DNA from: Aquarana catesbeiana
Lineage: Eukaryota; Chordata; Amphibia; Anura; Ranidae
Reading direction: 5' to 3'
Assembly: GCF_042186555.1 (NCBI RefSeq)
Contig: NC_133327.1
Location: forward strand, 106,667,167 to 106,731,166
Length of the DNA: 64,000 nucleotides
Under the pieces are notes generated by a model, which saw only the letters and a list, made by a program, of their open reading frames with translations, searched no databases and was not told the origin of the DNA. Below are positions 1 to 9,690 of the stretch, in pieces (positions within the stretch are counted from its first letter, which is position 1; every line of letters starts with the position of its first letter). A program made the translations under genes and the position numbers.

Positions 1-523
1 GTGGGAGATAGACTAAGACTCCGCTCTCCACACACACACTGCTGGATTAGCTTGGTACCGCCTTAGGGGCATCTTAACATGTGAGTTTGACTATGTTTTT
101 AATTAATTTTAAATAAAATGAGAGTTACATACTACACTATGATGGCTACCTATATGTTTTTATGAGCACTAAACAGAGCAAGGGGCATTATTATACTGGT
201 TGGACATGCTGCTATTGGATCCATCATAAACGGAGTGGTTATCCTAAATGAACCAAAGGCACATATTATTACCGTATCTGGTGAGTGGCCATTGCACTAG
301 GTGGTGGTGAAGTCACGATAAGTGGTGAATTAGGAGCACTTTATATGGAAGAGGAACGTTATTACTGCACAGAAGTGATCACTCACTGTGTACTGTGTAA
401 TCCAGTGTACTGTGGTTTATACGTACATGTTGGGGACATTTTTTTTGCACTGTGCAGCACACATATATATTGTTATGTGAATTCTATGACCACCAAGTAA
501 TATTGGCACATAGTATGACTTTC
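1..523. other. No gene recognised
   Basis: A/T-rich sequence without a recognisable protein family, RNA or bounded repeat. Short open frames are isolated and resemble nothing known to me. Confidence 0.5.
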
Positions 524-864
524 TAGGTACACTTGCGAACAGTTTTTGAAGGATCTCGTCAGGTAGATTTGTTCTTAATATCTTGGAAAACTAACCACAG
601 ATCATCTATGGATGTAGGCTGCTTCCTTCTGTCTCTTCGTGTAATCCCAGACAGACTCGATGATGTTGACATCGGGTCTCCATGAGAGCCAAACTATCAC
701 TTCAAGGACTCCTCCTTTATGCTGAAGATAATTTTTAAATGACAATGGCTGTATGTTTGGAGTTGTTGTTCTGCTGCAGAATACATTTGTGGCCAATCAC
801 ATGCCTCCCTGATGATATGGCATGATGGAAAAGTATCTGCCTTTATTTCTCAACATTGAGGACC
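524..864 (-). pseudogene. Tc1-like transposase, C-terminal fragment
   Basis: Read on the minus strand, this fragment encodes the last third of a Tc1-type DDE transposase. It contains the block around the third acidic residue (NIIESVWDY, with the glutamate kept) followed by TKRQKE. The block that normally holds the second aspartate reads as an asparagine run (QQNNNS). The fragment matches the 3' half of the plus-strand copy at 888-2152 closely enough to align base by base, including the 'ggtacacttgc' downstream of the stop. It lacks the N-terminal half, so it cannot be functional. The two copies lie in inverted orientation about 20 bp apart, so this is either a separate truncated insertion or an inverted duplication. 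Confidence 0.8.
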
Positions 865-1593
865 CTATTGATCGGGCAATGTTGAGGACCATAGACGCAG
901 TGGTCGGTCAAGGAAACCTAATGCAGCAGATGAAGAATACATCGTGATTACTTCCCATCGACATCTGAAAATGTCCTGCAGTGCCATCAGCATAAAACTA
1001 GAGGAAACTAGTGGGACCCAGGCTCACCCCATCTACTGTCCAGAAAAGTCTGGTCATAAGAGGTCCTCATGCAAAAATTGTGGCCAAAAACAAGGCTAAG
1101 CGACTCAACTATGCACGAAAACATAGGAACTGGGGTGCAGAAAAATGGCAGCATGTGCTCTGGACTGATGAGTCAAAATCTGAAATATTGGGCTGTAGCA
1201 GGAGGCAGTTTATTCACTGAAGGGACGGAGAGTGGTGCAATAATGATTGTCTGCGGGCAACAGTGAAGCATGGTGGCAGCTCCTTGGAAGTTCTGCATTT
1301 CTACAAATGGAGTTGGAGATTTTTTCAGGATCAGTGGTGACCCCAATGCTGAGAAATACAGGTTAATACTTATCCATCATGCCATACCATCAGGGAGACA
1401 TGTGATTGGCCCCAAATTTATTCTACAGCAGGACAGCATTCTCAAACTTACAGCCAATGTCATTAAGAACTATCTTCAGCGTAAGGAAAAACAAGGAGTC
1501 CAGCAAGTTATGGTTTGGCCCCCACAAAGCCCTCATCCCAACATCATCAAGTCTGTCTGGGATTACATGAAAAGACAGAAGGATCTGAGGTAG

Positions 1594-1719
1594 TGTAAGT
1601 GGTGTTTTTTTACCTTGTAACGTGACTAAATAGTGACTAAGAAAATAAAAAGAAATATTTCTTTTTATTTTCTTAGTCACAATTTAGTCATGTTACAAGG
1701 TAAAAAAACACCACTTACA
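1594..1719. repeat. 126-bp near-perfect palindrome
   Basis: Two arms of about 63 bp, starting 'tgtaagtggtg' and ending 'caccacttaca', pair with about two mismatches and essentially no loop. It forms the left half of the 264-bp insertion. Confidence 0.9.
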
Positions 1720-1857
1720 TTTTCTAATCCTTAAAGTGGCAGCTTTACATTTATTTTTCTTTTCAGTTTTATTTTTGCTAAGCATGTTTCATCCGAGGTG
1801 CAGTGGTGGTAGTTGAAGTATAGGTGGGCTGTGTTACTTTAATACCAACAACTTGTT
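1594..1857. mobile_element. 264-bp insertion in Tc1, 15-bp target duplication
   Basis: The 15-bp sequence 'aaggatctgaggtag' occurs at 1579-1593 and again at 1858-1872. Removing one copy and everything between rejoins the Tc1 reading as in the sister copy at 524-864. The insert starts with a palindrome and ends with about 138 bp of unfamiliar T-rich sequence. A 15-bp duplication suits a retroposon better than a cut-and-paste element, but there is no poly(A) tail. Confidence 0.85.
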
Positions 1858-2206
1858 AAGGATCTGAGGTAGCCTACATTCACAGAAGATCTGTGGTTAG
1901 TTCTCCAGGATGTTTGGAACAACCTACCTGACGAGTTCCTTTAAATACTATGTGCAAGTGTACCTAAAATTAATTCCATTTCGAAGACAAAGAGTAGTCA
2001 CACCAAATATTTGATTTGATTTGTATTTCTCTTTTATTCATTTACCTTCCATTTTGTTAATTGGTAAAAATAAACTATTAAAACTTCTATTTGTGAAAAC
2101 ACACATAATTTACGGCATTTCTTCACAAATGCCTAAATGTTTGCACAGTACTTCCTGTGTGTGTATATGTAACTAGCTAGATATCTATCTATCCATACAC
2201 ACACGA

Positions 2207-2697
2207 GGGGCGCTCAAGTGAAACCTGGACATTTACAATTTATAAAAGGTATAAAAAGGGATGCTAGCCTGGCGGTGCTACATGCATCAGTAAGTGGAAA
2301 TTGTGCCCTATTACGGGTAGGCACCACACATCGTGGACCAGTTCAATGACCATTAATCAAGATGGCAGACAACAGTGTTAGTGCATGCATGGAACAGTGT
2401 GGCGATGAAGTTTCTTGTGAAAGAAGGCATAAAACCAGTTGATATCTACATCTCATCATTGCATAGTGCGATGATGAGATGCTCAACTGCAGTAATACAT
2501 TTGAATGGTGTAAATGTTTCATAGATGCCCACACGTCCATCAGTGACAATCCCGGCTGTGTTGGTTCTACAGCAAATCATTCCTATGAACATTCAAAACA
2601 GTTCGGAACATCGTTGGAATGCATCAGGCATCACATGGAGGGCCTGATCCTCCATAATCGACGCAGTACTTGCCTTGAAATTGCAAAACAAATACAT
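2207..2697 (+). pseudogene. Mariner-like transposase, N-terminal fragment
   Basis: Translations in shifting frames give KFLVKEGIKPVDIY, then CSNTFEWCKCF, TSISDNPG and HMEGLILHNRRSTCLEIAKQI. This is the order found in the N-terminal helix-turn-helix region of mariner transposases. The 5' flank 'gaggggcgctcaagtgaaac' may be the terminal repeat. No D,D34D catalytic part follows: the sequence runs into an (AT)/(AC) microsatellite and then Tc1 element A. The frame is broken by frameshifts and an internal 'gatgagat' repeat. Confidence 0.7.
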
Positions 2698-2911
2698 ATA
2701 TACAGTATATGCACATATACACACACACAGCGGGTTAAATAAGTATTGAACACGTCACCATTTTTCTTGGTAAATATATTTCTAAAGGTGCTATTCACAT
2801 GAAATTTTTTCACCACATCAGTAACAATCCATAAAATTCATGCAATCCATAAATACAAAGAAACCAAAACAAATACGTTCAGAAATTAAGTTATGTGTAA
2901 TAAAATGGAAT

Positions 2912-3960
2912 AACATCCTTTGTTGGTAATGACAGCTTTAAGATGCCTACTGTATGGAGAAACTAGTTACATACATTGCTCAAGTGTGATTTTGGACCAT
3001 TCTTCCACACAGTCTTCAAAACATGATGGTTCCGTGGGCCTCTTCTATGAACTCTGATCTTTAGATTTTCTATTGGACTCAAGTCAGGTGATTGGCTGGG
3101 CCATTCTAGCAGCTTTATTTTTTCTTTGAAACCAATTGAGAGTTCCCTTAGCTTTGTGTTTGGGATCATTGTCTTGCTGAAATATCCATTCTCGTTTCAT
3201 CTTCATCATCCTGGTAGATGGCAGCAGATTTTTATCAAGAACCTCCAAACTTCACTGTTGGTATGGTGTTTTTGGGGTGATGTGCATTGCCATTTGACCT
3301 CCAACACATGGTGTGAATTATGGCATCCAAAGAGTTCAATTTTGATCTCATCTGACCAGACTATATCTTCCCAGTATATCACAGGCTTGTCTAAATGTTG
3401 TGCAGCAAACTTTAAAGATATACTAAAGTCTTTTCAATAAAAAAATGTTATACTTACCTGCTCTATGCAGTAATTTTGCACAGAGTAATCCGAATACTCC
3501 TCTTCTCAGGTCCCTCAGAAGCGCTCCTGGCTCCTCCCTCCTGCTGGGTGCCCCCACAGCAAGCAGCTTGCTCTGGGGACAACCAAGCCGGCGCACTCCC
3601 GAGCCATAGCTCTGTGTGTCCATTCGGGGGGGGGGGCTGCTGCTGCACACAGAAAGTTTTTTACCTTGTGCCTTTCTTTACAACCAACCACTTTAAACAA
3701 GCTTCAAAGTGGTCCTTGGCTCTTGGACAACTTTTCTGATAAATATTTTCACTCCTCTGTCAGAATGCTTGCAAGCACCCTGTCATGGCTGGTTTATGGT
3801 GAAATTATGTTCTTTCCACTTCTGGATTATGACCCCAACAGTGCTCACTGGAACATTCAGAAGTTTAGAAATCCTTCTGTAACCAACCAATGCCATCAGT
3901 ATGTTTTGCAACAATAAGGTTGCAAAGGTCTTGGGAGAGCTCTTTGCTTTTACCCATCAT
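2912..3960 (-). pseudogene. Tc1 transposase of element A (broken)
   Basis: On the minus strand the start MMGKSKELSQD at 3960 opens a DD34E transposase. Its three catalytic residues survive as codons: IVWSDE (about 3350), QQDNDPKH (about 3170) and SPIENL (about 3085), with WPSQSPDL before the glutamate. The protein is dead: the frame shifts after about 25 residues, the part encoding the linker and second helix-turn-helix is mostly missing, and the TTAA MITE replaces it. The C-terminal 'AVITNK' lies near 2920-2940. It is best compared with the copy at 35507-36511, which keeps the missing middle. A TATA-like box precedes the start on the same strand. Confidence 0.85.
3416..3702. mobile_element. 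TTAA-flanked MITE inside element A
   Basis: TTAA occurs at 3412-3415 and 3703-3706, the target pattern of piggyBac or Kolobok elements. The core ('gttatacttacctgctct', 'ttttgcacagagt', 'gatcctcctcttct'-like) matches the second copy at 36679-37151. The left terminal repeat is missing or diverged. The element sits where part of the transposase is deleted. Confidence 0.65.
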
Positions 3961-3993
3961 GAGACGTTTGTGTGACACCTTGGTAATGAGACA

Positions 3994-4003
3994 CCTTTTT
4001 ATA
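3994..4003 (-). promoter_or_regulatory. TATA-like box of element A transposase
   Basis: On the minus strand 'tataaaaagg' lies about 35 bp before the transposase start, at the same place as in element E (35461). Position and sequence support it; activity is unknown. Confidence 0.5.
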
Positions 4004-4260
4004 GGCCATCAGTTGAGACTGAACCAGCTGATATTAATTTGCACTGACAAGGGGCAGGATTGCTTTCTAATTACTGATAGATTTAAGCTGGTGTCTTGGC
4101 TTTCGATGTCTTTTTGCATCTCCCCTTATGTGTTCAATACTTTTTCCCTATGTCATTCCATTTTATTACACAAATTCATTTCTGAATGTATTTGCTTTGG
4201 TTTCTTGCATGGGTTGTTACCGACATGTGGTAACAATTTCATGTCGATAGCACCTTTAGA

Positions 4261-4566
4261 TATATATGAATATATAGTAATTTCCGCGCTTTGGATAAAT
4301 GTGGGTTGCAGCCTCCCCTATTAGGTTTCCAAGGGAACTTACAGGAATAAGTATAAAAAATGCAGTGATTGGCGCTACCCTGTAACCACTGAGTAAATAA
4401 CTGAAGAGTTATGGAAAATGTGCAAGTGCTAAGCTTTTGAGCCAAACTTTATATGTGTATATAAAGTTTGGCTCATAAGCTTAGCACTTGCACATTTTCC
4501 ATAACTCTTCAGTTATTTACTCAGTGGTTACAGGGTAGCGCCAATCACCCCATTTTTTATACTTAT
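4261..4566. mobile_element. Palindromic insertion in element A, 9-bp target repeats
   Basis: 'acctttaga' stands at 4252-4260 and 4567-4575, flanking about 306 bp foreign to the Tc1 sequence. Bases 4347-4566 form a palindrome with two 110-bp arms, about 97% identical and with almost no loop. The remaining 86 bp on the left are unpaired. No reading frame is recognisable. Confidence 0.85.
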
Positions 4567-4902
4567 ACCTTTAGAAATATATTTACCCAGAAAAATGGCG
4601 ACATGTTCAATACTTATTTTACCCGCTGTATATACAGTGCATCCGGAAAGTATTCAGAGCGCTTCGCTTTTTCACATGTTGTTATGTTACAGCCTTATTC
4701 CAAAATGGACTAAATTCATTATTTTCCTCAAAATTTTACAAACGATACCTCATAATGACAACCTGAAAGAAGTTTGTTTAAAATCTTTGAAAATTTATAA
4801 AAAAAAAAAAAAAAAAAATCACATGTACAGAAGTATTCACAGCCTTTGCCATGACACTAAAAATTGAGCTCAGGTGCATCCTGTTTCCACTGATCATCCT
4901 TA

Positions 4903-5294
4903 GGCCTCTTTCACACGGACTGTCCGTTCAGGTCCGCCTGTCAGTTTTTTAGGCGGACCTGAACGGACACTCCATGGAGGTCTATGGAGAGTCGGATGTC
5001 AGCGGTGACATGTCCGCTGACATCCGACCTGCTCCGATCCGAAAAAGTGTAACGGAGGAAAACCCTACTTTTCCATCCGTTTTTGGATCGGATCGGGTGA
5101 CGACGGACTCTACGGTCCGTCATCACCCGATCCCCCATAGGGGAGAGCGGCGCTCTGACAGGTCCGTCGCTGCACAGGTGCAGCGACGGACCTGTCATTT
5201 TCCTGCTCAGCGGGGATCGGCGGAGCGATCCCCGCTGAGCAAGCGGATGTTCACGGGGCGGATCACCACTGATCCGCCCCATGTGAAAGGACCC
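4903..5294. mobile_element. Harbinger-like MITE in element B
   Basis: TTA flanks both sides (4900-4902, 5295-5297). The ends read 'ggcctctttcacacgg' and, inverted, 'gggtcctttcacatgg'. The inside is a chain of short palindromes such as 'ggacctgaacgga' and 'gacatgtccgctgacatc'. A relative lies at 26786-27143. The 3-bp TTA duplication fits PIF/Harbinger. It has no coding capacity; its open frames are by-products of the GC-rich inverted repeats. Confidence 0.8.
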
Positions 5295-5378
5295 TTAGGA
5301 TGTTTCTACAACTTGATTGGAGTCCACCTGTGGTAAATTCAGTTGATTGGACATGATTTGGAAAGGCACACATCTGTC

Positions 5379-5386
5379 TATATAAG
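5379..5386 (+). promoter_or_regulatory. TATA box of element B transposase
   Basis: 'tatataag' lies 49 bp before the transposase start codon. The same motif and spacing class occur in element C. Confidence 0.55.
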
Positions 5387-5427
5387 GTCCCACAGTTACC
5401 AGTGCATGTCAGAGCATAAACCGAACC

Positions 5428-6412
5428 ATGAAGTCCAAGGAATTGTCTGTAGGCCTCCGAGACAGGATTGTATTGAAGCATAGATCTGGGGAAGGGTACA
5501 GAAAATTTTCTGCATCATTGAAGGTCCCAATGAACACAGTGACCATCATCCGTAAAGGTTTGGAACCACCAGGACTCCTCTTAGAGCAGGCCGCCCAGCC
5601 AAACTGAGCGATTGAGGGAGAAGGGCCTTAGTAAGGGAGGTGACCAAGAACCCAATGGTCACTCTGACAGAGCTCTAGCCTTTCTCTGTAGAGAGAGGAG
5701 AATTTTCCAGATGAACAACCATCTCTGCAGCACTCCACCAATCATCAGGCTTGTATGGTAGAGTGGCCAGACAGAAGCCACTCCTCAGTAAAAGGTACGT
5801 GACAGCCAGCATGGAGTTTACCAGAAGGCACCTGAAGGACTCTGACCACGAGAAACAAAAATCTCTGGTCTGATTAAAGAAAGTCTGAACTCTTTGGCCT
5901 GAATGGCAAGCCTCATGTCTGGAGGAAACCAGGCACCACACATTACCTAGCCAATACCATCCCTACACTGAAGCATGGTGGTGGCAGCATCATGCTGTGG
6001 GGATGTTTTTCAGCGGCAGGAACAGGGAGACTAGTCAGGATCGAGGGAAAGATGAATGCAGCAATGTGCAGAGACATCCTTGATAAAAACCTGCCACAGA
6101 ACGCTCTGGACCTCAGACTGGTGTGAAGATTCATCTTCCAATAGTACACAGCCAAAAAAACAAAGGGGTGGCTATGGGACAACTCTGTGAATTTCCTTGA
6201 GTGGCCCAGCCAGAGCCCAGATTTGAACCCAATTGAACCTCTCTGGAGAGATCTGAAAATGTCTGTGCACGTACGCTCCCCATCCAACCTGATGGAAGCT
6301 TGAGAGGTTCTTCTGCAAAGAAGAATAGGTGAAACTGCCCAAAAATAGGTGTGCCACGCTTGTAAGATTAGAGGCTGTAATTGGTGCCAAAGGGGCTTCA
6401 ACAAACTATTGA
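5428..6412 (+). pseudogene. Tc1 transposase of element B (broken)
   Basis: The start codon opens MKSKELSVGLRDRIV, followed by the paired-like helix-turn-helix (HRSGEGYRKFSASLKVP) and a broken linker. WRKPGTTHYLANTIP, KHGGGSIMLWGCFSAAGTG and EGKMNAA mark the catalytic core, and NPIEPLWRD holds the glutamate. The copy is inactive. Stops follow early (after AAQPN), the WSD motif (about 5876) is followed at once by a stop, and the block with the second aspartate is deleted so that the sequence reads FQ-stop (about 6140). The C-terminus GAKGASTNY with a stop is kept. Overall length is about the family norm of 340 residues. Confidence 0.9.
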
Positions 6413-6639
6413 GTAAAGGCTGTGGATACTTATGTACATGTGATTTTTTTGCTTTTTATTTTTAATAAATTTGCAAAGATTTCAAACAAACTTCTTTTAT
6501 GTTGTTATTATGGGGTATGGTTTGTAGTCTTTTGAGGAAAATTATGAATGTAATCAATTTTGGATCAAGGCTATAACTTAGCAATATGTGGAAAAAGTGA
6601 AGCACCGTGAATACTTTCCGCATGCATATAAACACACAC

Positions 6640-8200
6640 ACTTGAGAAAGACGACAAGCAATTTAAAGACACTGTATCTCAACAAGATAACAATGCGATC
6701 ACAACATCATGTAAGGATTATCTACTGTTCAGCCAGAAGGTGCATGCTTGGAGAGCATTAGAGGCAGAAAGGTGCCTGGCCTTGAATCGTGCCACTAACT
6801 AACACCTGGCTTAATGGTCAGTGGGCAAAAAGATAACTTGGCAGTAGCAGCATAGACTTTTGGGGAAAGTGGTTCACTGTTGCTTTATTGATAAAGGCTA
6901 GTTCAGGTGATTATTTTGTATATTTTTTGGGGGTGAGGGGCAGCATAGCTAAGTTGTGTCTTTAAGGATAAGTGTACTTGTAATACTTATGCTTTATTTA
7001 TACTTGCCCTTGCAGTCCACATAAAAGTCAGTTGCAAGGGCTTCTGGATTTGCCAACAAACAAGGAAGGGTAAAGTTAGGGTTAGAAAAGACAAAGGATG
7101 AACTGCTCATTTATAATACAAAGCTGTTCTCCAGCCTTTAGCTCCCTCTATTGGTGGCTGGGAGTAGCTACAGGAAAAGAACAAGACAAACAGTAAAAGG
7201 GCGCTGCAAATAAGCAGGGTAGAAAAGTACCCAAAACTACCTCAGCAGTGTAAGCTTCAAGCCATGCCTTTTTTTGCACACTTCTCCTGGTGAAGTGCCC
7301 AAAGCAGGCAGGCATCACTTCTGCCTACTCCTTGGCTTTGCGTCAAGTATAGGCCCTTTTCCCACATTTATAACGTTTTAGGGTATTTAAAAAGATAATG
7401 TTAAAGACCCATTCCTTTACTCTTAAACAATAAATGCACCCTTTTGAGCACTTTTTTTTTCAACATTGCCCATAAGTACTGCAAAATGTAATACATATCG
7501 CTAACTGCAGAAGAGAAAACCTTGGCAAGAATGGGGATGGTGAGGTTTGAGCTAGACTCATTGATATGAATGAACAGGAAGCAATGGAGTTCTTCATGGC
7601 TATCCCACACCTACAGCACAATGGGGTACAGTAAAAGAGGAAAGAAATAGGAACATGGAACAGGAGAGGCCAGTGAAAACAAAGACTTCACATTCTCCAA
7701 ATACTTTATCTTACGTTCTACCATAACTGGTACATCAGTTAAACTTACCTGAACCTAACCTAACATGTAACCTGGATGGAGAAGAGCTTAGATGGCGGAA
7801 CTCAAGCCATTTGTTTTTTAGTCAATGAAGAGTGAACTTTTTCTTGTCAATGTCTCTTATGGCTTCTAATTATATCACTAGGACAGTTAGTAAGGCTAAT
7901 TTTCCCAATGGAAATAGATGGCAATAAAACACTTCAGTACAGTGAAGAATGGTCAGAATGACTTTCTACCGCTATTTGTATCCTATTTGGTAACAGTGGG
8001 GATAGATATGAGGGGAAAAAAAAAAAAAAAAAAGAAGATTGAGGTTTCAAGTATTCCCACTCACACAAAATAAAGACATTTGGCCGGAGAACCATTTCAC
8101 ACAGGCTCCTAGCCAGGGCAGTGGCCCTGTCTTTATTGTGGGGCCCAAAGTAGTTGCCCCATGAGCCCGCGCTACCTGCAATAATGGCACTGCAGAGTGC
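6640..8200. other. No gene; unassigned sequence
   Basis: An AC-rich junction follows element B. The stretch 6655-6790 reads 'SQQDNNAITTSCKDYL' in one frame, which faintly recalls a transposase core but is too short to assign. The rest looks non-repetitive to me, with a poly(A) run near 8015-8033 and no gene-like frame. Confidence 0.4.
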
Positions 8201-8216
8201 TCCGGGGACACGGGAA

Positions 8217-8417
8217 GCAGCGCTGTATTCCTGAGCCAGCAGAAAAGGGGCAGGGCCGGGAGCTCCACTGACACTCTGACCCCACACCATGCAGTCTGTA
8301 TGCTCAGTCAGGAGGGAGGCAGCGCTGTATTCCCAAGCCAACAGAGAAGGGGTGGGGCCGGGAGCTCCACTGACGCTCTGACCCCGCCCCATGCAGCCTG
8401 TATGCTCGGGAGGGAAA
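8217..8417. repeat. Tandem duplication, about 103-bp unit
   Basis: Two adjacent copies start 'gcagcgctgtattcc' (8217, 8320) and share 'gggccgggagctccactgac', 'ctctgaccc' and 'tgtatgctc'. They are GC-rich and differ at scattered bases. They lie just before the 31-bp minisatellite. Confidence 0.8.
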
Positions 8418-8566
8418 GTAGTAGGAACAGGGAGCCCACCCCCCTGAACTTCTGAAAGTGCATGGTAGGCCCAGCTGGCCAGGTATGTCCTTCCCCCTAT
8501 AGATTGCCTGACTGCTATCCTAAATCCTGAGCTGTTGTTCAGCTGTAAAGCTGTGCATTGCTGAAA

Positions 8567-9420
8567 GGTCTCTGACCATTTCCTGTAGTGTGTGTCTGCA
8601 ATCTCCGACTGTCTCCTGTAGTACGTACACAGTCTCTGACCGTCTCCTGTATTATGTCTGCAGTCTCTGACCATCCCCTGTAGTACGTGTGCAGTCTCTG
8701 ACCATCTCCTGTAGTACGTGCGCAGTCTCTGACCATCCCCTGTAGTACGTGCGCAGTCTCTGACCATCCCCTGTAGTACGTGCGCAGTCTCTGACCATCC
8801 CCTGTAGTACGCGCGCAGTCTCTGACCATCCCCTGTAGTACGCGCGCAGTCTCTGACCATCCCCTGTAGTACGCGCGCAGTCTCTGACCATCCCCTGTAG
8901 TACGCGCGCAGTCTCTGACCATCCCCTGTAGTACGCGCGCAGTCTCTGACCATCCCCTGTAGTACGCGCGCAGTCTCTGACCATCCCCTGTAGTACGCGC
9001 GCAGTCCCTGACCATCCCCTGTAGTACGCGCGCAGTCTCTGACCATCCCCTGTAGTACATGCACAGTCTATGACCATCCCCTGTAGTACGTGTGCAGTCT
9101 CTGACCATCCCCTGTAGTACGTGCGCAGTCTCTGACCATCCCCTGTAGTACGTGCGCAGTCTCTGACCATCTCCTGTAGTACGTGCGCAGTCTCTGACCA
9201 TCTCCTGTAGTACGTGCGCAGTCTCTGACCATCTCCTGTAGTACGTGCGCAGTCTCTGACCATCTCCTGTAGTATGTGCGCAGTTTCTGACCATCTCCTG
9301 TAGTATGTGCGCAGTCTCTGACCATCTCCTGTAGTATGTGCGCAGTCTCTGACCATCTCCTGTCTGACTGCCTCCTGTAGGTGTGTGTCTGCAGTCTCTC
9401 CCCTCCCCTGTAGTAGGTGT
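8567..9420. repeat. 31-bp minisatellite, about 26 copies
   Basis: The unit starts 'ctctgaccatcccctgta' and continues 'gtacgcgcgcagt'. Central copies are nearly identical with 'gcgcgc'. Copies toward 9100-9360 carry 'gtgcgc' and 'atctcctg', and the edges are degenerate, as expected if the middle was amplified last. 31 is not a multiple of 3 and the unit has no stop in the minus frames, so all three frames stay open with the same 31-residue peptide cycle. These frames are artefacts, not genes. Confidence 0.95.
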
Positions 9421-9469
9421 ATTAATGTGCTTACTTGCTCAAATATTTGGGATTGCTCCACTGAAATGA

Positions 9470-9690
9470 TGTGCAGTAACCCCTAGCAATCAGTGAGCGG
9501 TAATGATGTGCTGTAAACTATAGCAACCAATCAGTAAACAGTAATAATGTGCAGTAACCTCTAGCAACCAATCAGCAATTATGAGTTGTAACCTCTAGCA
9601 ACCAATCAGCAATTATGAGTTGTAACCTCTAGCAACCAGTCAGTGAGTGTTAATGATAGGTTGTAACCTCTGGCATCCAATTGTAATTTC
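9470..9690. repeat. Degenerate tandem repeat, 34-46 bp units
   Basis: Five or more units share 'gtaacctctagcaaccaa' followed by 'tcag'. Two neighbouring units are exact at 34 bp ('aattatgagttgtaacct...'); others are longer. Most units contain a CCAAT motif. Confidence 0.8.

Larger units (their letters stand above)
888..2152 (+). pseudogene. Tc1-like element (KRQK type), transposase pseudogene and 3' end
   Basis: This is a decayed Tc1 transposase that cuts and pastes DNA at TA sites in intact relatives. In order it shows GRSRKP of the linker between the DNA-binding domains, WTDES with the first catalytic aspartate (about 1164), LQQDS with the second (about 1432), and PNIIKSVWDYMKRQK, where the third acidic residue is changed from glutamate to lysine. 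Several frameshifts and stops break the frame. The 5' end is missing. The 3' untranslated part runs to about 2152 and ends in 'gtttgcacagtact', which resembles the inverted terminal repeat I recall for this family. A 264-bp insertion (1594-1857) interrupts it just after the KRQK block. Confidence 0.8.
2728..4628 (-). mobile_element. Tc1 element A, minus strand, with two insertions
   Basis: The left end 'cagcgggttaaataagtatt' and the right end, reading 'aatacttattttacccgctg', are inverted terminal repeats. They continue inward as 'gaacacgtcaccatttt' and related sequence. A TA flanks the right end. The same family recurs on plus at 35141-37212. The copy carries a TTAA-flanked MITE (3416-3702) and a palindromic insertion (4261-4566). 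Confidence 0.9.
4635..6626 (+). mobile_element. Tc1 element B, plus strand
   Basis: The left end is 'cagtgcatccggaaagtatt'. The right end 'gaatactttccgcatgca' is its slightly decayed inverse and lacks the last 'ctg'. TA precedes at 4633-4634 and follows at 6627-6628. Only TATA separates it from element A. A Harbinger-like MITE (4903-5294) sits in its 5' untranslated region. Confidence 0.9.

Noticed and set aside
4974..5336. 120-codon plus and 113-codon minus frames
   Set aside because: Both lie in the palindromic MITE 4903-5294, whose GC-rich inverted repeats give mirrored open frames.
6655..6790. Transposase core remnant (SQQDNNAITTS)
   Set aside because: Too short, with no second conserved block; may be chance.
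8567..9420. CRISPR-like array
   Set aside because: The units are contiguous with no unique spacers, and the genome is eukaryotic.
7934..9464. Minus-strand open frames of 250-376 codons with a repeated peptide (MVRDCARTTGDGQ...)
   Set aside because: They are translations of the 31-bp minisatellite in all three frames; unit length and lack of stops explain them fully.
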